Source of the DNA: JBCCSZ01 sp039199225
GTDB lineage: Bacteria; Bacteroidota; Bacteroidia; Chitinophagales; Saprospiraceae
NCBI GenBank assembly: GCA_039199225.1
Contig: JBCCSZ010000323.1
Span: forward strand, 1-8,780
DNA length: 8,780 bases
Direction of reading: 5' to 3'
Below, one piece after another: positions 1 to 6,532 of the stretch. How positions within the stretch are numbered: the first letter of the stretch is position 1; each line of letters opens with the position of its first letter. The notes beneath the pieces were generated by a model. The model saw only the letters and a program-made list of their open reading frames with translations. It had not been told where the DNA came from and searched no databases. Both the position numbers and the translations under genes were made by a program.

Positions 1-2
1 CC

Positions 3-2228
3 AATAGTCGCATGATCAATGTGTCCACTGCTGGCAGCTATGGTCTGACCGTTACGGACGCCAATGGCTGCACTGGTGAGGCTAGTCTGAATGTATTTGA
101 AATCAATACCCTCAATCCAGTCATTGAAGGAACGACAAGCTATTGTAAGGGCGACAGTACGTTTTTGAGTAGCGATGACTTTAGCAGCTATAGTTGGTCG
201 ACGGGCGCCAGTAGCCGGAGCATTTTTGCAAAGGAGCCTGGCTTGTACAGTCTGACAGTGACCCAAGACAATGGCTGCATGGGGACTGTCGCTATAAATG
301 TGAGTGAAAATCAATTGCCCGATGTCGATCTAATTGGTAACGATGTCTTTTGTCAAGGCGAAAGTACCCTCATCAGCGGTGGCGATGGCTACACCAGCTA
401 CCTTTGGTCGAATGGAGATACCCTTCCAGCTATTACCGTTGATGAGGCGGACACCTATGCGCTGACCGTCACAGACGACAATGGCTGCATGGGCGAAGCT
501 AGCCTGGCAGTGACTGAAAACCCGGCAGTGGCTCCCACAATCGGTGGCGATCCATTGGTTTGTCCAGGGGTGAGTACCACCCTCGACGGTGGTGACTATA
601 TCCAGTTTTCATGGTCGAACGGTGATACCAGTCGATTTACATCCGTTTCTATGGCCACAGCTTACCAACTGACCGTAACGGACTCCTTTGGTTGTACGGG
701 AAGTGGCAGCATAACGGTGGAAAATGCGCCGCCCTTAGATGTATTGATCGGTGGCCAGTTGAGTTTTTGTACAGATGAAACGACCGTCTTAAGCGGAGGA
801 GATTTTGAAACCTTCCTTTGGTCAACCGGTGATACGAGCCAGAGCATCCAAATTGGCAGCAGAGGGACGTATGGGGTGACGGTGACCGATGCCCGTGGTT
901 GCAGTGGATCGAATGCAGTAGATGTCATAGAAAACGATAAACTCGTCCCCAACATCATCGGAGCCATGGACCTGTGTGATGAAGAAACAACAACCCTGGA
1001 GGTCGGAACTTTCGACTTTTACCTTTGGTCGACCGGTGGAACATCAGAAAATATTCTGGCAGCCTCACCTGGTACTTACAGCGTCACGGTATCTGCAGAA
1101 AGTGGCTGTGAAGGCGTCGATTCGATCGTCATCGGAACCAGTATCAGCACCTTTACGGAGGAGCAAATCGATCTATGCTTTGAGGGTATTTTTCAAGGAA
1201 CGAGCTACACAGCCAATGATACCCTACAGGTCGTTGCCAAAGGCTCGGACGGTTGTGACAGTTTGCATACTTTTCGCTTGAATGTATTTGAAGAACTTGA
1301 GCTTGCATTCAATGTGGATGAAGAATGTGTCCAAAGCGGTGCAGAGATCGCCGTTGTTCCCGATGGCGGAAATGGAGTGTATAACTATTTGTGGGAAGAT
1401 GGCAGTGTGGATTCTACCCGTCGCGATTTGGAAGAAGGCTTGTATTTCGTCACGCTAACAGATACGTTGGGTTGCGAGACTTTCGATAGTATCCGCATTG
1501 CTCCAACGCAAGGTATTGTGGTGGATGAGCAGATCGTAGATGTGCGTTGCAATGGCGAAAACAATGGGCAGATCAGTCTGATTCCAGAATCGGGTATGCC
1601 GCCTTTTGCTTATCAATGGTCAACGAATGATTCTACGGAAAACCTTCAAAATCTAGGGCCAGGCACTTATGAAGTATTGATTCAGGATGCCAACGGCTGC
1701 AACCTGCTTACAGCTTTCGTGGTGATGGAGCCAGCCCCCCTGAATGTACAGGTCAGTACCAGCCCATCGACCATGGGCAACAATGGCATGGCGGTCGCAG
1801 TGGTCAATGGCGGAATTACACCCTACACTTACAGTTGGAGTACTGGTGATACAGAACCTGCCATCGACGGATTGGCCGCCGGTACTTATGGCCTAACCAT
1901 CACAGATGCCAACGGCTGTAGCTGGGAAGAAGACATCCAGATTGAACAGACAACCAGCCTAGAAGAAATAGGTGTTGTCCAACAGCTCAACATTTTCCCA
2001 AATCCTTCCAAAGGAAAATTTCAAATCGACATCCAACTTGCAGAGGCAGCCGTTTGTCATCTGCGATTGTACAACCTTCGGGGGCAACAATTGCAAAGTT
2101 TACAAACAGCTAAAAATACCGATGTCCAACAAGCGCTCGACTTATCTGAATTGGCCGCTGGTACTTATTTGTTAGACATTGAGATCAAGGGACAACACCT
2201 GGGAAGACAGTTGATAAAAATCGAATAG
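3..2228 (+). CDS. Repeat-rich secreted surface protein with T9SS sorting tail (5'-partial)
   Basis: The reading frame is open to the left edge, so the N-terminus and signal peptide lie outside the window. The ATG at 12 sits inside a repeat and is not the true start. Numbering from that Met, residues 1-375 are tandem Ig-like units of about 69 residues with the pattern WS(T/N)GDTS...G.Y.(L/V)TVTD..GC. Residues 376-426 form a different module ending in GCDSLHTFRLNV. Residues 433-646 hold three SprB-like repeats (CNGENNGQISL...YQWSTND...GPGTYEV.I.DANGC). Residues 656-738 are a type A T9SS sorting domain (NIFPNPSKGKF, then L..L.AGTYLL.I), which in this family is cleaved after export through the outer membrane. 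Inference: an adhesin or gliding-associated filament protein exposed on the cell surface. The ligand cannot be read from sequence. The family and export route are fairly sure, the function is not. Confidence 0.93.
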   Translation, partial: NSRMINVSTAGSYGLTVTDANGCTGEASLNVFEINTLNPVIEGTTSYCKGDSTFLSSDDFSSYSWSTGASSRSIFAKEPGLYSLTVTQDNGCMGTVAINVSENQLPDVDLIGNDVFCQGESTLISGGDGYTSYLWSNGDTLPAITVDEADTYALTVTDDNGCMGEASLAVTENPAVAPTIGGDPLVCPGVSTTLDGGDYIQFSWSNGDTSRFTSVSMATAYQLTVTDSFGCTGSGSITVENAPPLDVLIGGQLSFCTDETTVLSGGDFETFLWSTGDTSQSIQIGSRGTYGVTVTDARGCSGSNAVDVIENDKLVPNIIGAMDLCDEETTTLEVGTFDFYLWSTGGTSENILAASPGTYSVTVSAESGCEGVDSIVIGTSISTFTEEQIDLCFEGIFQGTSYTANDTLQVVAKGSDGCDSLHTFRLNVFEELELAFNVDEECVQSGAEIAVVPDGGNGVYNYLWEDGSVDSTRRDLEEGLYFVTLTDTLGCETFDSIRIAPTQGIVVDEQIVDVRCNGENNGQISLIPESGMPPFAYQWSTNDSTENLQNLGPGTYEVLIQDANGCNLLTAFVVMEPAPLNVQVSTSPSTMGNNGMAVAVVNGGITPYTYSWSTGDTEPAIDGLAAGTYGLTITDANGCSWEEDIQIEQTTSLEEIGVVQQLNIFPNPSKGKFQIDIQLAEAAVCHLRLYNLRGQQLQSLQTAKNTDVQQALDLSELAAGTYLLDIEIKGQHLGRQLIKIE
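102..1136 (+). repeat. Five tandem ~69-residue Ig-like repeats in the adhesin
   Basis: Five full units (residues about 31-100, 101-170, 171-240, 241-310, 311-375) follow a partial one cut by the window edge. Each has two cysteines in strict register: C45/C89, C114/C159, C184/C228, C253/C297 and C322/C366, so spacing alternates 44-45 and 25 residues. This regularity suggests one intradomain disulfide per unit, although the pairing itself is inference. Units have diverged at the DNA level, with WSTGDTS-type and TVTDxxGC segments best kept. Confidence 0.88.
1308..1949 (+). repeat. Three SprB-like repeats in the adhesin
   Basis: Units start near residues 433, 505 and 575. Each has the SprB-repeat pattern: G..G.I.L.P.GG..PY.Y.WS....T..L..L..GTY.V.ITDANGC. 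SprB is the gliding adhesin of Flavobacterium johnsoniae, and these repeats are widespread in secreted Bacteroidota proteins, so their presence points to the surface rather than proving motility. Confidence 0.8.
1977..2225 (+). other. T9SS type A C-terminal sorting domain
   Basis: The last ~83 residues match the Por-secretion tail: an LNIFPNPSKGKF opening, a beta-strand with LRLYNLRGQQL in the middle, then LDLSELAAGTYLLDIEIKG and a closing RQLIKI. The domain directs passage through the type IX translocon and is normally removed by the sortase-like PorU. Confidence 0.93.
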
Positions 2229-2230
2229 CA

Positions 2231-2261
2231 GGGAAGGAAAAAATGCTGTATCTTCCTTGCC
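2231..2261 (+). promoter_or_regulatory. Inverted repeat just before the membrane protein start
   Basis: GGGAAGGAA (2231-2239) and TTCCTTGCC (2253-2261) pair over 9 positions with one G-G mismatch and a 13-base loop. The right arm ends one base before the ATG at 2263, and the left arm contains the purine-rich stretch. There is no T-run after it, so it does not look like a terminator for the adhesin gene. Folding could affect ribosome access to the start. Confidence 0.4.
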
Positions 2262-2266
2262 TATGA
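2243..2266 (+). other. Possible seven-codon leader ORF (MLYLPCL) overlapping the next start
   Basis: An ATG at 2243 is preceded at 4-5 bases by the purine-rich GGGAAGGA (2231-2238), the best Shine-Dalgarno-like stretch near any start in the window. The frame reads MLYLPCL and stops at TGA 2264-2266, which overlaps the ATG at 2263 of the membrane protein gene as ATGA. This is a classical termination-reinitiation arrangement. Bacteroidota rely little on Shine-Dalgarno pairing, so it could be chance. Confidence 0.35.
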
Positions 2267-2874
2267 CGGACGCTAAAAATTCTTCGAATGGCCTAATTTC
2301 AGCATTTGGGCCTTACCTATTTCCGCTACTATTGCTATTGATGGCGCTTGCGCTGGCTTGGTTTTTCCTTCGTCCCGCCTCACAAGATGTACGATCACAG
2401 GAAATCGCCCGGCAACATTGGGAGAACAACCTGAAAAATGCCGATCTGCAATTGATGTCGAACCCTAGCAGTATTCACCGCTTGTCGGCAGAATTGGCTT
2501 CTATGGAGGCAGAATTCTTCGAACAAACCGGAAAAATTCTGATGATCGAAGATACCAAAAGTCAGGAGGTCATCAAATACTTTCGATCGTTTGGAACAAC
2601 GGATCAAACCGACATAGCCAACTATGCCCTGGGCCACGCCTATTTCCTAGAGGGCAACTATGCCAAGGCCATCACCTTTTTCAAAAAGTATCAAGAGCCG
2701 CTGGAACAAACTTCTTCTCCTTTTCAGGATGTCGAATTTTTTCTCCTCCTGGCTTATATTGCCAACGGGACAGATGCGCTTGTGGTAGACCCACTCTTAC
2801 AAAGCATTGTCGACAATAAGCAACATCGGTTTCACAATGCAGTGCGCACATTGCAACAATCCATCGCTCGTTGA
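2263..2874 (+). CDS. Single-pass membrane protein with TPR-like C-terminus, function unknown
   Basis: The ATG at 2263 is preferred over an in-frame TTG two codons upstream, because the ATG is in good context and overlaps the leader stop. The product has 203 residues. Residues about 17-37 (YLFPLLLLLMALALAWFFL) form one strong membrane helix. The rest is soluble and largely helical. Residues 118-147 (ANYALGHAYFLEGNYAKAITFFKKY) fit a TPR unit, and 156-201 could be a degenerate second one (residues FFLLLAYIANG and later). No enzyme motif is seen. Which side of the membrane the tail faces is unclear, since the helix has few flanking charges on the N-side and arginines after it. Membrane-anchored TPR stubs of this kind are common in Bacteroidota as scaffolds. 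I do not recognise a named family. The gene sits 34 bases after the adhesin and 34 bases before the hydrolase. Confidence 0.82.
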   Translation: MTDAKNSSNGLISAFGPYLFPLLLLLMALALAWFFLRPASQDVRSQEIARQHWENNLKNADLQLMSNPSSIHRLSAELASMEAEFFEQTGKILMIEDTKSQEVIKYFRSFGTTDQTDIANYALGHAYFLEGNYAKAITFFKKYQEPLEQTSSPFQDVEFFLLLAYIANGTDALVVDPLLQSIVDNKQHRFHNAVRTLQQSIAR

Positions 2875-2908
2875 AGCTGTTTTGTTCGCCCTGCTAAACA
2901 CCCCCAAG

Positions 2909-3751
2909 ATGAGCCAATTCATAAAATACCACGGTCACCAGGTTAATCTGTATGTAGAAGGACAAGGGGAACCACTGATATTTTTACATGGTTGGCCGAC
3001 CAATGCCCAACTTTGGAAGCCACAAGTCGAAGCACTCAAAAAAGACTACAAAGTCATCACGCTGGATTGGTTGGGATTCGGTCAGTCAGACAAACCTACA
3101 GACTACCAATACACTTTTACAAAAAAGAAAGAAATGCTGAATATTGCCCTGGACAAATTGCTTGGGGCGAATGAAAAAGTAAATGTCATTGCACACGACA
3201 TCGGCGGACCAGCCGCCATCCTCTGGGTCAGTGAACATCAAGAGCGAGTCAAACGCTTGATCCTTCTGAATACTGTCTTGTACAACTTCAGCACAACACT
3301 GGATAAAATCAGCCATTTCCTTTTTGCCGTCCCACTCCTCAACCAAGTCCTGATGAGTCGCTTTGGACTAAAAAGCCTCCTGAAGACGCTGACCAAAAGC
3401 AGTGGAAAGGATACACAGCAGCACATCAATGAAATCATGGATTGGCATAAAGGCTGGACCACTCCCATCAAGTTGAAAGCGATCCTAGAGCCACTGAAAG
3501 CTGGTAAGCAAAATGAATTTCTTTCGCTAGGATCAAAATTCAAACAACTACAAATAGCCAAATACTTGATCATGGCAAAGAGCGATCCCCTTTGCTACAA
3601 GCACATCAAAAAACTCAAAGACGACAATCCCAAGGTGCCAGCTTTCACCATCGAGCATTGTGGCCATTTCATCCCGCTGGATAAACCCCGTGAACTGAAC
3701 AACATTTTACAAGAGATTCTCACATCCGCTTCCACAACTTATGAAAGATAG
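2909..3751 (+). CDS. Alpha/beta-fold hydrolase with aspartate nucleophile
   Basis: The start is the ATG at 2909, where the alpha/beta-hydrolase fold begins (MSQFIKYHGHQVNLYVEGQG). An in-frame TTG at 2807 would run 68 bases into the upstream gene. The product has 280 residues, usual for the family. Visible motifs are the oxyanion loop HGWP (27-30), DWLGFGQSDKP (53-63), the nucleophile elbow AHDIGG (95-100) with Asp97 where serine hydrolases have Ser, acid Asp226 in MAKSDPL after strand 7, and His253 in EHCGHF. An Asp nucleophile is the hallmark of haloalkane/haloacetate dehalogenases and epoxide hydrolases, which form an ester intermediate. The residue after Asp97 is Ile, not the halide-binding Trp of haloalkane dehalogenases, and the cap (about 121-215) lacks the tyrosine pair of epoxide hydrolases, so the substrate is open. 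No signal peptide is seen, so it is cytoplasmic. Its last 11 bases overlap the next gene. Confidence 0.93.
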   Translation: MSQFIKYHGHQVNLYVEGQGEPLIFLHGWPTNAQLWKPQVEALKKDYKVITLDWLGFGQSDKPTDYQYTFTKKKEMLNIALDKLLGANEKVNVIAHDIGGPAAILWVSEHQERVKRLILLNTVLYNFSTTLDKISHFLFAVPLLNQVLMSRFGLKSLLKTLTKSSGKDTQQHINEIMDWHKGWTTPIKLKAILEPLKAGKQNEFLSLGSKFKQLQIAKYLIMAKSDPLCYKHIKKLKDDNPKVPAFTIEHCGHFIPLDKPRELNNILQEILTSASTTYER

Positions 3752-4202
3752 AATAGCAGAAAAGCAGGCCATCTTCCAAGCTTGCATCGAATACATTGAC
3801 GAACGACTGGCCAATATCCAAAGACGGATCAAAGCCATTGAAGAATCCAGAAATCAGGAAACCAAGAGCAGCGTCGGCGACAAGCATGAAACAGGCCGTG
3901 CCATGATGCAACTCGAAGAGGAAAAGGCAAGCCACCAACTGCAGCAGGCCAAAGCCGTCAAAACCGCCCTACTGAGAATAGCATCTGATAAAGTCTGTAC
4001 AAAGGTAGAACCTGGCAGTCTAGTGGTCACCAGCCAGGGCATATACTACATCGCCATTGGCATCGGGAAATTAAAGCTGTCCGAGCAGCAGTATTTTTGT
4101 ATCTCTATTGACGCACCAATCGGTAAGCTTTTGCGCCATCGACAAGCTGGCGAAAGCGTACAATTCAATGGAAGAGACATCCAAATTTTGGAAATTTTCT
4201 AA
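3741..4202 (+). CDS. GreA/GreB-like transcription factor (small coiled-coil plus Gre C-terminal domain)
   Basis: The product has 153 residues and overlaps the hydrolase by 11 bases, which suggests translational coupling. Residues 1-80 are charged and helical, consistent with an antiparallel coiled coil. Residues about 88-153 fit the Gre C-terminal FKBP-like domain: VEPGSLVVTSQGIYYIAIG, then ISIDAPIGKLLRHRQAGESV and a closing GRDIQILEIF, comparable to the IS..SPIG.AL.GK..GD.V and ILEI of GreA. At the turn between the helices lies GDKHETG, with Asp47 and Glu50 spaced as the catalytic Asp41/Glu44 of GreA (DLSE). GreA and GreB enter the RNA polymerase secondary channel and trigger cleavage of backtracked RNA. 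Inference: this paralogue binds the polymerase and may keep cleavage activity. Proteins of this type in Bacteroidota are sometimes labelled 3-oxoacyl-ACP synthase, which nothing here supports. Confidence 0.82.
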   Translation: MKDRIAEKQAIFQACIEYIDERLANIQRRIKAIEESRNQETKSSVGDKHETGRAMMQLEEEKASHQLQQAKAVKTALLRIASDKVCTKVEPGSLVVTSQGIYYIAIGIGKLKLSEQQYFCISIDAPIGKLLRHRQAGESVQFNGRDIQILEIF

Positions 4203-4224
4203 GCGTTTCTAAGATTTAAACCTG

Positions 4225-5166
4225 CTACATCCCCTTGTGGCGCTCCCAAGAATTCTGCTCTTCGATCTCTTCCAAAATCTGGATGTAATTATGGTAGCGC
4301 AATTCACTGATGATTTCCGCCTCGATGGCTTCCTTGACTGCACAGTGCGGCTCGTTGCGATGGGTACAATCAGCAAATTTACAATCGACCGAATATTTAA
4401 AGAATTCGCGGAAATTGTGGGCAACATCCATAGGTTCCAGGTTGTTGAAGGCCAGCGTCTTGATGCCGGGCGTATCGATGATGAAGCCACCAAAGTCGAG
4501 CGGATGCATTTCCGCAAAAGTAGTTGTATGTTGCCCCTTGCCAGAATAGTCGGACAGCTCCGTTGTGCGAAGTTCCAGGGAAGGTTGTAGGCTGTTGAGA
4601 AGGGTAGATTTTCCCACACCAGACTGCCCACTCATAAGGGTGACCTTATCTTTTAGGTAGCTCTTGAGCTCTTCCAATCCATGGCTTTCTTGTGCAGAAA
4701 CCAGCATTGTCTGATAACCAATTTCCTCATAAATTTCTTGCAGGTATTCGTAGACGGCCACATGACCTTCGTCATATACGTCAGACTTATTAAACACGAT
4801 CGTCACAGGAATATCGTGCGGTTCGGTCATGAGCAAAAAACGATCGATGAAACCTTGCTTAAGCTTAGGCTGGGTAATCGTCATCACTAAAATAGCCTGG
4901 TCGATGTTGCTGGCCAGCAGATGGAGATGATGCTTTTTGCGGGGCGACTGGCGCACCATGTAGTTGCGACGGGGCAGAATTTTTTTGATCAAGCCAGTAC
5001 CATCCGATCCTTTTTCGACTTGTACTTCATCGCCAACCGCCACGGGATTGGTTAGTTTCAATCCGTTGAGGCGAAACTTTCCAATGATGCGGCTTTGCAG
5101 CTGCTCTTCATTTTCCAAATGTACCTGGTACCAACTACCAGTAGATTTTACAACAGTTCCTTTCAT
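4225..5166 (-). CDS. rsgA: Small ribosomal subunit biogenesis GTPase RsgA
   Basis: The 313-residue length is typical. In order: an N-terminal OB-fold (about 1-70, MKGTVVKSTGSWYQVHL), a circularly permuted GTPase domain, and a zinc-binding C-terminus. The permuted order is visible: G4 NKSD (126-129), G5 SA (157-158), G1 P-loop GQSGVGKST (180-188), switch HTTT (213-216), G3 DTPG (231-234). The zinc knuckle is Cys262, Cys267, His269, Cys275. All key residues are present, so the enzyme should be active. RsgA binds the maturing 30S subunit near the decoding site, checks late assembly and releases RbfA, hydrolysing GTP when stimulated by the subunit. The gene lies 68 bases after ompA on the same strand with no terminator between, and its stop is 22 bases from the convergent Gre-like gene. 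Confidence 0.97.
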   Translation of the reverse strand: MKGTVVKSTGSWYQVHLENEEQLQSRIIGKFRLNGLKLTNPVAVGDEVQVEKGSDGTGLIKKILPRRNYMVRQSPRKKHHLHLLASNIDQAILVMTITQPKLKQGFIDRFLLMTEPHDIPVTIVFNKSDVYDEGHVAVYEYLQEIYEEIGYQTMLVSAQESHGLEELKSYLKDKVTLMSGQSGVGKSTLLNSLQPSLELRTTELSDYSGKGQHTTTFAEMHPLDFGGFIIDTPGIKTLAFNNLEPMDVAHNFREFFKYSVDCKFADCTHRNEPHCAVKEAIEAEIISELRYHNYIQILEEIEEQNSWERHKGM

Positions 5167-5183
5167 TGAGTCAATTTAGACGC

Positions 5184-5198
5184 GGCATCAAAGATGCC
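5184..5198 (-). promoter_or_regulatory. Perfect short hairpin in the rsgA leader
   Basis: GGCATC (5184-5189) and GATGCC (5193-5198) form a perfect 6-bp stem with a three-base loop, 17 bases upstream of the rsgA ATG on the minus strand. In the minus direction no T-run follows, so it is not an intrinsic terminator for ompA. It may be an RNA-processing or stabilising element between ompA and rsgA, or chance. Confidence 0.35.
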
Positions 5199-5234
5199 AA
5201 AAACCAATGAAAAGGAAACACAGACTTTATGGAA

Positions 5235-6317
5235 TTAGTTTCGCTCAATTACAAAAGTCACCCGACGGTTGGCCCTGCGGCCTTCGGGACTTCCATTGTC
5301 GGCAAGCGGTTGGCTATCCCCGAAACCCTCGGAGCGGAGGCGCTCCGGAGCAATTCCCAGGCTGGTCAGGTGAGCCGCGACAGCGGCGGCGCGGCGGGTC
5401 GATAGGTCGAGATTGTAGGCAGTTGTCCCAGAATTATCCGTGTGGCCACAAATCTTAATGTTCATCTCTGGTTGGGCTTTCAACAGATCGGCCAGTTCGT
5501 CCAACTGCGCAAAAGAAGCCGGAAGCAGTCTGGCTTTGTCCAACTCAAAGAAAATATTGTCCAACAAGACGGTTTGCCCACTGTCCAAGGGCGATTCCTT
5601 CCACGAAGCGGCCGAATCCACTCCGACTGGTCTTAAAGTAACATCATCGATCAGGTAGTAAGAATAATCCAAACCACCCTCGGGATGTCGGGTCTTTGTC
5701 TCCTCATCAATGCGAAAGTTACCGATCAAGAGGTAGCGGTACTGGAAATCTGCTGTAAAAGTACCAGAAATGCGGACCCACTGGTTGGGTGTCCCTTCAA
5801 TGATGGTCTTATTTTCGACCACCGGATCAAAGTAGTGAAGACCGTATTCACTGTCTTCCTGGATTTCCACATCCGATAGCGCCGCTCCAAAATTGTTGAC
5901 CCGAACCGAAGAGGCGATTGGATTGATCCAATACTCCAAATAATACTGCTCACCAGCATTCAACAGGTCCTTTAGTTCGATTTGTAAGTACTCCTTGCAA
6001 TGCTGGGTACCAACATCGCAGCCATAGGTTTTGATGCCTGCCATGGCCTGGCCACTGCGAGCCTTGTGGGGGGTGAGATCAACTTTTCGCCTTTGTGGAA
6101 ACCAGCGTGGGATGAGTTCATTGGCGATGACATCCGGAGACCCCTGGTTGGGGCTGGTCCACAGGCTGGCCATGGACTCGAACATGCCATCATTGCGCAT
6201 CCAGGTCGGCAGGAGTTTTTCGTTGGTTTCAAAGCCTGGATTTGGAATTAGGTTTTGAGCTTCTACATTCCAGCTGACCAGAAATAATACAATCCAATAA
6301 CTTAATTTTTTGTACAT
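5235..6317 (-). CDS. OmpA-family outer-membrane protein with N-terminal beta-sandwich-like region
   Basis: The product has 360 residues. Residues 1-20 are a Sec signal peptide (KK, then a hydrophobic core, cleavage VEA-Q). Residues about 21-230 open with NLIPNPGFE and close with YLIDDVTLRP, the beginning and end typical of carbohydrate-binding-like jelly-roll domains in Bacteroidota. This region has only two cysteines (C100, C107), which could form a small disulfide loop. Residues about 250-360 are an OmpA C-terminal domain: FFELDKARLLP, then GHTDNSGT, LSTRRAAAV, GFGDSQP and GRRANRRV. Asp294 and Arg309 correspond in spacing to the pair that binds diaminopimelate in peptidoglycan. Inference: a periplasmic or outer-membrane protein gripping the cell wall and presenting a sandwich domain of unknown ligand. 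Sugar binding is not shown by any residue I can point to. Confidence 0.9.
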   Translation of the reverse strand: MYKKLSYWIVLFLVSWNVEAQNLIPNPGFETNEKLLPTWMRNDGMFESMASLWTSPNQGSPDVIANELIPRWFPQRRKVDLTPHKARSGQAMAGIKTYGCDVGTQHCKEYLQIELKDLLNAGEQYYLEYWINPIASSVRVNNFGAALSDVEIQEDSEYGLHYFDPVVENKTIIEGTPNQWVRISGTFTADFQYRYLLIGNFRIDEETKTRHPEGGLDYSYYLIDDVTLRPVGVDSAASWKESPLDSGQTVLLDNIFFELDKARLLPASFAQLDELADLLKAQPEMNIKICGHTDNSGTTAYNLDLSTRRAAAVAAHLTSLGIAPERLRSEGFGDSQPLADNGSPEGRRANRRVTFVIERN

Positions 6318-6418
6318 GTTGCGGGCGCGGCATTTTGCTTACAGTTAAATTAGAAAAGGCCGGCCACAATCACAAATTAAATGTTAGAGACTGCTCTAAA
6401 TAAGCCCTGAAAGGCTCT
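6318..6418 (-). promoter_or_regulatory. ompA upstream region, probable promoter location
   Basis: A terminator lies upstream, so ompA should have its own promoter in these ~100 bases. I could not find a clean Bacteroidota TAnnTTTG -7 box with a matching -33 TTG. The nearest (TTAATTTG on the minus strand, around 6374-6381) has one mismatch and no convincing partner. The area also holds a weak AGCC/GGCT stem (about 6402-6416) and a GGCCGGCC palindrome (6358-6365). Confidence 0.3.
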
Positions 6419-6483
6419 AAAAAAAAGTATGCCGCCATTTGAAGAAGGATAATCTTTCCCAAAACTCCTACTTCAAAGGCGGC
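6419..6483 (-). terminator. Intrinsic terminator after the TPR gene
   Basis: Arms 6471-6483 (CTTCAAAGGCGGC) and 6431-6444 (GCCGCCATTTGAAG) pair over 13 bp with one bulged A. Four further pairs (AGGA/TCCT) follow inside after a mismatch. On the minus strand the stem is followed after four bases by eight T (complement of the A-run 6419-6426). The stem begins 49 bases beyond the TPR stop, so it should end that transcript before ompA. Confidence 0.75.
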
Positions 6484-6514
6484 GGCCCAAATTTAGATTC
6501 GTATGTTATTCTTT

Positions 6515-6532
6515 ATCTGATGATATTCAGAT
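6515..6532 (-). other. Small perfect hairpin at the TPR stop codon
   Basis: ATCTGA (6515-6520) and TCAGAT (6527-6532) form a 6-bp stem with a six-base loop, and the arm reaches the last base of the TGA stop (6532-6534). It precedes the main terminator. It may protect the 3' end or be incidental. Confidence 0.35.

Noticed and set aside
662..967. Open frame on the minus strand inside the adhesin gene
   Set aside because: It is a shadow of the repeat-coding frame, with no domain and low-complexity composition.
102..1136. CRISPR or other DNA-level repeat array
   Set aside because: The periodicity is in the protein (about 207-210 bases per unit) and the DNA copies are diverged without fixed spacers.
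2231..2261. Inverted repeat as terminator of the adhesin gene
   Set aside because: No T-run follows, the stem has a mismatch, and the next ATG starts immediately after it.
2257..2262. TTG as start of the membrane protein
   Set aside because: It adds only two residues, lies within the hairpin arm, and the ATG at 2263 is the better start.
2807..2908. TTG start extending the hydrolase by 34 residues
   Set aside because: The extension overlaps the preceding gene by 68 bases and does not resemble any part of the alpha/beta hydrolase fold.
2909..3751. Serine esterase or lipase
   Set aside because: The nucleophile elbow reads HDIGG with Asp, not GxSxG.
3741..4202. 3-oxoacyl-ACP synthase, a label sometimes given to such proteins
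   Set aside because: There is no thiolase fold or catalytic Cys-His-His/Asn. The C-terminus fits the Gre domain instead.
4203..4224. Bidirectional terminator between the convergent Gre-like and rsgA genes
   Set aside because: The 22 bases contain no stem of useful length and no T-run.
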